From positions 62,001 to 126,000 of the forward strand of contig NZ_LXFU01000037.1 in assembly GCF_001657485.1 (NCBI RefSeq): a stretch of 64,000 nucleotides of DNA, given 5' to 3'. This DNA comes from Rhizobium sp. WYCCWR10014. Its GTDB lineage: Bacteria > Pseudomonadota > Alphaproteobacteria > Rhizobiales > Rhizobiaceae. Shown piece after piece: positions 60,680-64,000 of the stretch. Position numbers and translations under genes: made by a program. Under the pieces are notes generated by a model that was not told the DNA's origin, made no database searches, and worked only from the letters and a program-made list of their open reading frames with translations. Each line of letters begins with the position of its first letter. The first letter of the stretch is position 1.

Positions 60680-62470
60680 TTAGACGAGCGCGCGGCCCTT
60701 GGCGTCGATCGCATTGGCGACCGCTTCGTCGGTGGCTTCGTCCGGCAACAGCATTTCGTTATGAGCCTTGCCCGAGGGAATCATCGGGAAGCAATTGGCG
60801 AGATTGGCGACGCGGCAATCGAAGATGACAGGCTTTCTGACCTCGATCATCTCCAGAATGGTGTCATCAAGCGCATCCGGCTTTTCGCAGCGCAGGCCGA
60901 CGGCGCCATAGGCCTCCGCCAGCTTGACGAAGTCGGGCATCGCCTCGGTATAGGAGTTCGACAGGCGGTTGCCGTGCAGCAACTGCTGCCACTGGCGCAC
61001 CATGCCCATATATTGGTTGTTCATGATGAAGATCTTGATCGGCGCATCGTGCTGGATCGCCGCCGACATTTCCTGGATGCACATCTGGATTGAGGCATCG
61101 CCGGCAATGTCGATGACGAGGCTGTCGGGATGGGCGATCTGCACACCAAGTGCGGCCGGCAGGCCGTAGCCCATCGTGCCGAGGCCGCCCGAGGTCATCC
61201 AGCGGTTCGGCTGCTCGAAACCGAAAAACTGTGCCGCCCACATCTGGTGCTGGCCGACTTCGGTGGTGATGTAGGTATCGCGGTCCTTGGTGTGGGCGAA
61301 GAGCCGCTCCAGCGCATATTGCGGCATGATGACGTCATTGCTCTTCGTATAGGCGAAGGAGTTGCGTGCCCGCCAGCGGGCGATATCGGTCCACCAGTCG
61401 TCCAGTCGGCTCTTTTCCGGCTTCTTCGGCAGCGCCCGCCACAGGCGGACCATATCTTCGAGGACATGGCCGACATCGCCGCGAATGCCGATATCGACCC
61501 GGACGTTCTTGTTGATCGAGGACGGATCGATATCGATATGGATCTTCTTCGAGTTCGGCGAAAAGGCATTGAGACGGCCAGTGATGCGGTCGTCGAAGCG
61601 GGCGCCGATGCAGACCATGACGTCGCAATCATGCATCGCCATATTGGCCTCGTAGGAACCGTGCATGCCGAGCATCTTCAGCCAGTTCTTGCCCGAAGCG
61701 GGATAGGCGCCGAGGCCCATCAGCGTCGAGGTGATCGGGAAATCGGTGAGCTCGACCAGCTCGCGCAGCAGCTTGGAGGCCTCGGGGCCGGAATTGACGA
61801 CGCCGCCACCGGAATAGATGACGGGACGGCGCGCATTCGCCATCAGCTCGATCGCCGCATGGATCTGGTTGAGGTCGCCCTGGACCTTCGGCTGGTAGCT
61901 CTTCTGGATCGAGTAATCTGCCGGCGGCGTGTAGGTGCCGGTCGCAAACTGCACGTCCTTCGGAATATCGACGACGACTGGGCCCGGACGGCCGGACTGG
62001 GCGATGCGGAAGGCCTCGTGAATAACGGCGGCGAGCTCGTTGACGTCCTTGACCAGCCAGTTGTGCTTGGTGCAGGGCCGGGTAATGCCGACCGTGTCGC
62101 ATTCCTGGAAGGCGTCGGAGCCGATCAGCGAGGTCGGAACCTGGCCGGTCAGGCAGACGAGCGGGATCGAATCCATCAACGCGTCCTGCAGCGGCGTGAC
62201 CGCGTTGGTGGCGCCCGGACCCGAGGTCACCAGCATGACGCCGACCTTGCCGGTGGAGCGGGCATAACCTTCGGCCGCATGGCCTGCCCCCTGCTCGTGG
62301 CGGACGAGGATATGCTTGACATCCTCCTGCTGGAAGATCTCGTCATAGATCGGCAGGACCGCGCCGCCGGGATAGCCGAAGATATGTTCGACGCCATTGT
62401 CCTTCAGCGCCTTGAGAACGATCTCCGCTCCCGTCATCCGATTGCCTGCCGCCTGATTGTCCGTGCTCAT
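60680..62470 (-). CDS. ilvI: Acetolactate synthase catalytic (large) subunit
   Basis: 596 residues from the ATG at 62470 (MSTDNQAAGNRMTGAEIVLK), preceded by GGAACAG. The ATG at 62530 lies in the terminator T run of the leader and is unlikely. TPP enzyme: GYPGGAVLPIYDEIFQ, catalytic Glu in VRHEQGAGHAAEGYARSTG, VTSGPGATNAVTPLQDALMD, and the TPP/Mg motif IAGDASIQMCIQEM with IMNNQYMGMVRQW. First common step of Val, Leu and Ile synthesis. Transcription passes through an attenuator; ilvH follows in the operon. Confidence 0.97.
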   Translation of the reverse strand: MSTDNQAAGNRMTGAEIVLKALKDNGVEHIFGYPGGAVLPIYDEIFQQEDVKHILVRHEQGAGHAAEGYARSTGKVGVMLVTSGPGATNAVTPLQDALMDSIPLVCLTGQVPTSLIGSDAFQECDTVGITRPCTKHNWLVKDVNELAAVIHEAFRIAQSGRPGPVVVDIPKDVQFATGTYTPPADYSIQKSYQPKVQGDLNQIHAAIELMANARRPVIYSGGGVVNSGPEASKLLRELVELTDFPITSTLMGLGAYPASGKNWLKMLGMHGSYEANMAMHDCDVMVCIGARFDDRITGRLNAFSPNSKKIHIDIDPSSINKNVRVDIGIRGDVGHVLEDMVRLWRALPKKPEKSRLDDWWTDIARWRARNSFAYTKSNDVIMPQYALERLFAHTKDRDTYITTEVGQHQMWAAQFFGFEQPNRWMTSGGLGTMGYGLPAALGVQIAHPDSLVIDIAGDASIQMCIQEMSAAIQHDAPIKIFIMNNQYMGMVRQWQQLLHGNRLSNSYTEAMPDFVKLAEAYGAVGLRCEKPDALDDTILEMIEVRKPVIFDCRVANLANCFPMIPSGKAHNEMLLPDEATDEAVANAIDAKGRALV

Positions 62471-62530
62471 CTGTCTGTTCCGTTTGATGCTGGGATTGCG
62501 TTTGTGGCCGGAAGCCCGAATTTCGGGCAT

Positions 62531-62553
62531 AAAAAAAGGCCCCTGAGGAGCCT
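62531..62553 (-). terminator. Attenuator terminator of the ilvIH leader
   Basis: On the minus strand AGGCTCC, TCA, GGGGCCT is followed by TTTTTTT. The stem has one G-T pair. It lies between the leader peptide and ilvI, the position of a transcription attenuator. Confidence 0.8.
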
Positions 62554-62561
62554 GTCATCTA

Positions 62562-62609
62562 GCGCATGGGTGGCTATCGCCGGATGGTTACACCATCCTG
62601 CCCATGCGC
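62562..62609 (-). promoter_or_regulatory. Pause hairpin of the ilvIH attenuator
   Basis: On the minus strand GCGCATGGG (template 62601-62609) pairs with CCCATGCGC (template 62562-62570), enclosing an inner GGATGG/CCATCC hairpin whose loop holds the leader stop codon. It is the first structure of an attenuator. Confidence 0.7.
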
Positions 62610-62644
62610 TTTCCCACCACGATAAGAGCCGTTGCGATTTTCAT
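62588..62644 (-). CDS. ilvIH leader peptide (18 residues)
   Basis: The minus strand encodes MKIATALIVVGKRMGRMV and a TAA. Residues 3-10 (IATALIVV) are rich in Ile, Leu, Val, Ala and Thr, the amino acids whose charged tRNAs report on this pathway. Ribosome stalling there would free downstream RNA to form an antiterminator. The peptide sits immediately 5' of a pause hairpin and a terminator. It has no Shine-Dalgarno sequence, and its ATG lies only 8 bases after a -10 box, so it is probably translated as a leaderless frame. Confidence 0.75.
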   Translation of the reverse strand: MKIATALIVVGKRMGRMV

Positions 62645-62652
62645 GGTCGGAA

Positions 62653-62681
62653 GTGATAGACAGAAAATTTCGCAGCGTCAA
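62653..62681 (-). promoter_or_regulatory. Promoter of the ilvIH operon
   Basis: On the minus strand TTGACG (template 62676-62681) and TATCAC (template 62653-62658) are separated by exactly 17 bases. The expected start of transcription coincides within a base or two with the leader peptide ATG at 62644. Confidence 0.65.
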
Positions 62682-62792
62682 CGCATGCCGCAATAAAAAA
62701 CTCCCGGCTGCCCGCATCCCTAAAATCCATGGCCGGAAGGATTTGTTAAAGGAAGGGCTATATTCTCGCTTCCCATTGCAGGAGTAGGCCCT

Positions 62793-64000
62793 TTGCTTAA
62801 CAACGACTTGCACGCGTCTGGTAAGGCGGGTGAACAGGATCGCCGCGATGGCCATACACCGGGGAACCGCTTTCTCGGCCGCGTCGTTGCATGCAGCGGG
62901 TCGCGGGCGACCATCGCCGCCGTCGCCGAACAGGGCGGCACCGATCTGACGGAACTGTGGTCCGTGGGCCGGCTGATTTCGATCAGCGTCGGCCGCAACC
63001 GCGTCGTCGCGCTCGTCTATCAGATGAACACCGGCAGCCATGCCTGGGGCGAAGGCGAGGACAATACTTTCAGGATCGAGACCGAGCTGCTCGGCGAAGT
63101 CCGTGTCGACGAGGACGGGCGCGAGGAATTCTCGACCGGTATCTCGCGTTATCCCTATCTCGGCGCCATCGCCCACCGCATCCGATCCGCCGACCTGATG
63201 CGCATCTACGATGCCGGCCAGGGCACGACCGCCGTCATCGGCAAGCTGACACAGGACGAAAGCATCGACGCGGCGATCCATATCCCCTCGATGCTCTCCA
63301 AGCATTTCGCCGTCGTCGGCTCGACCGGCGTCGGCAAGTCGACGGCCGTGTCGCTGCTGCTGCACAAGGCGATTGCGGCGGACCCGAAGCTGCGTGTACT
63401 GATCCTCGATCCGCATAACGAATTCGCCGCCGCCTTTCCCGAGCACGCCGTCACCATCGATACCGATACGCTCGACCTGCCCTTCTGGCTGATGCGGCTG
63501 GAGGAGTTCGCCGAAGTCGTCTTTCGCGGCCGCCCGCCGGTGCCCGAAGAACTCGACATGCTGCGCGATATCCTGCCGGAAGCCAAGCGCGCCTTCCGCG
63601 GCAGCGACAACTCGCTGGTGCGCCGCACGACGGAAAAAAGCTCGATTACCGCCGATACGCCGGTTCCCTACCGCATGGCCGATCTGCTGGCGCTAATCGA
63701 CGAGCGCATCGGCCGCCTGGAAGGCCGTTCGGAAAAGCCCTTCCTGCGGTCGCTGAAGATGCGTCTCATCGCTGCGATCAACGATCCGCGCTATCACTTC
63801 ATGTTCTCCAACAACACGATCAGCGACACGATCACCGAAACCATCGCGCAGATCTTCCGAATCCCCGGCGAGAACCGGCCGATCTGCACCTTCCAGCTTG
63901 CCGGCATTCCCTCCGAGGTCGTCAATTCTGTCGCCTCCGTGCTCTGCCGCATGGCCTTCGAGGTGGCGCTGTGGAGCGACGGCGCCATCCACATGCTCGT
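62793..64000 (+). CDS. HerA-like ATPase (DUF87), partial at window end
   Basis: An open frame of 402 codons runs off the window edge, starting at a TTG (62793) placed 8 bases after AGGAG. N-terminal beta-rich HAS-barrel-like part: FLGRVVACSGSRATIAAVAE and VGRLISISVGRNRVVALVYQ. The P-loop is VVGSTGVGKSTAVSLLLHKA (Gly176) and the Walker B-like segment RVLILDPHNEFAAAF. HerA-type hexameric ATPases pump or translocate DNA; in bacteria they act in repair, defence or with the NurA nuclease. The partner gene, if any, lies beyond the window. Confidence 0.8.
   Translation, partial: MLNNDLHASGKAGEQDRRDGHTPGNRFLGRVVACSGSRATIAAVAEQGGTDLTELWSVGRLISISVGRNRVVALVYQMNTGSHAWGEGEDNTFRIETELLGEVRVDEDGREEFSTGISRYPYLGAIAHRIRSADLMRIYDAGQGTTAVIGKLTQDESIDAAIHIPSMLSKHFAVVGSTGVGKSTAVSLLLHKAIAADPKLRVLILDPHNEFAAAFPEHAVTIDTDTLDLPFWLMRLEEFAEVVFRGRPPVPEELDMLRDILPEAKRAFRGSDNSLVRRTTEKSSITADTPVPYRMADLLALIDERIGRLEGRSEKPFLRSLKMRLIAAINDPRYHFMFSNNTISDTITETIAQIFRIPGENRPICTFQLAGIPSEVVNSVASVLCRMAFEVALWSDGAIHML

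Noticed and set aside
62471..62530. ATG at 62530 as the start of acetolactate synthase
   Set aside because: It lies at the end of the attenuator terminator T run with no ribosome binding site. The ATG at 62470 fits the family start and has GGAACAG upstream.
61130..62656. A 508-codon frame antisense to ilvI
   Set aside because: The minus strand encodes an unmistakable acetolactate synthase; the antisense translation has no recognisable motif.

Overview
The window looks like chromosomal DNA of a fast-growing Rhizobium (R. leguminosarum / R. etli type alphaproteobacterium). The evidence is the high GC content with strong third-position GC bias, the protein families seen (RcnB-like, DUF4189, DUF6429, rhodanese-ChrB, two-domain FbpB-type permease), and scattered intergenic repeats that resemble those of Rhizobiaceae. 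I see no phage, insertion sequence, CRISPR array or conjugation genes. The only mobile-type or addiction cargo is one ParDE pair beside a truncated PIN-domain gene.

Layout. 0-2.2 kb is metal homeostasis: a znuA tail, a Zur-box-like palindrome, a COG0523 GTPase coupled to a previously overlooked 59-residue CxC peptide, and an RcnB-like protein. 2.5-6.7 kb has a glyoxalase-fold protein, a CNNM/CBS transporter and a chromate resistance pair. 7-12.7 kb holds small secreted proteins, a well-structured candidate small RNA, tRNA-Lys(CTT), PhzF, a Nudix hydrolase and a nuclease-fold protein. 12.9-16.6 kb is a three-gene ABC importer of ferric-iron type. 16.9-25.1 kb has a hydrolase/MarR divergon, aldo-keto reductase, a DUF2278 plus lamin-tail protein, two aminotransferases, the toxin-antitoxin remnants and a methyltransferase. 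25.2-33 kb holds ilvC, a TetR regulator, secreted proteins, a glycosyltransferase pair, AraC and an alcohol dehydrogenase.

33-35 kb is a tetracycline-resistance-type ribosomal protection GTPase broken by a one-base frameshift. 35-44 kb holds NDH-2, a regulator/racemase divergon, a MarR-GNAT protein with duplicated operator-like boxes, a TetR/MFS pair, DUF6429, an HxlR/QorB divergon and pdxJ. 44-54.8 kb is dominated by regulators facing their probable targets: a MerR protein fused to a LuxR-type helix-turn-helix, a LysR facing a CMD-SDR-cupin operon, MscS with a cNMP-like domain, Rrf2, MarR facing cupin/VOC, and an ECF sigma/anti-sigma operon. 54.9-58.4 kb has a cobalt-type nitrile hydratase operon divergent from an SDR-DoxX/DUF2269 pair. 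58.4-64 kb has a LysE exporter, an aldo-keto reductase and the acetolactate synthase operon ilvI-ilvH, then a HerA-like ATPase that runs off the edge.

Two themes link the genes. Branched-chain amino acid synthesis appears at three sites (ilvE, ilvC, ilvIH), and ilvIH has a complete transcription attenuator whose 18-codon leader peptide (with ALIVV) seems to start at the transcript 5' end. Many redox or stress regulators (OhrR-like MarR, HxlR, LysR, Rrf2, TetR) face small enzyme operons, often with visible palindromes between them. The strongest second-look items are the ilvI attenuator, the structured RNA at about 7463-7558, the MerR-LuxR fusion, the paired MarR-GNAT boxes and the frameshifted ribosomal protection gene.
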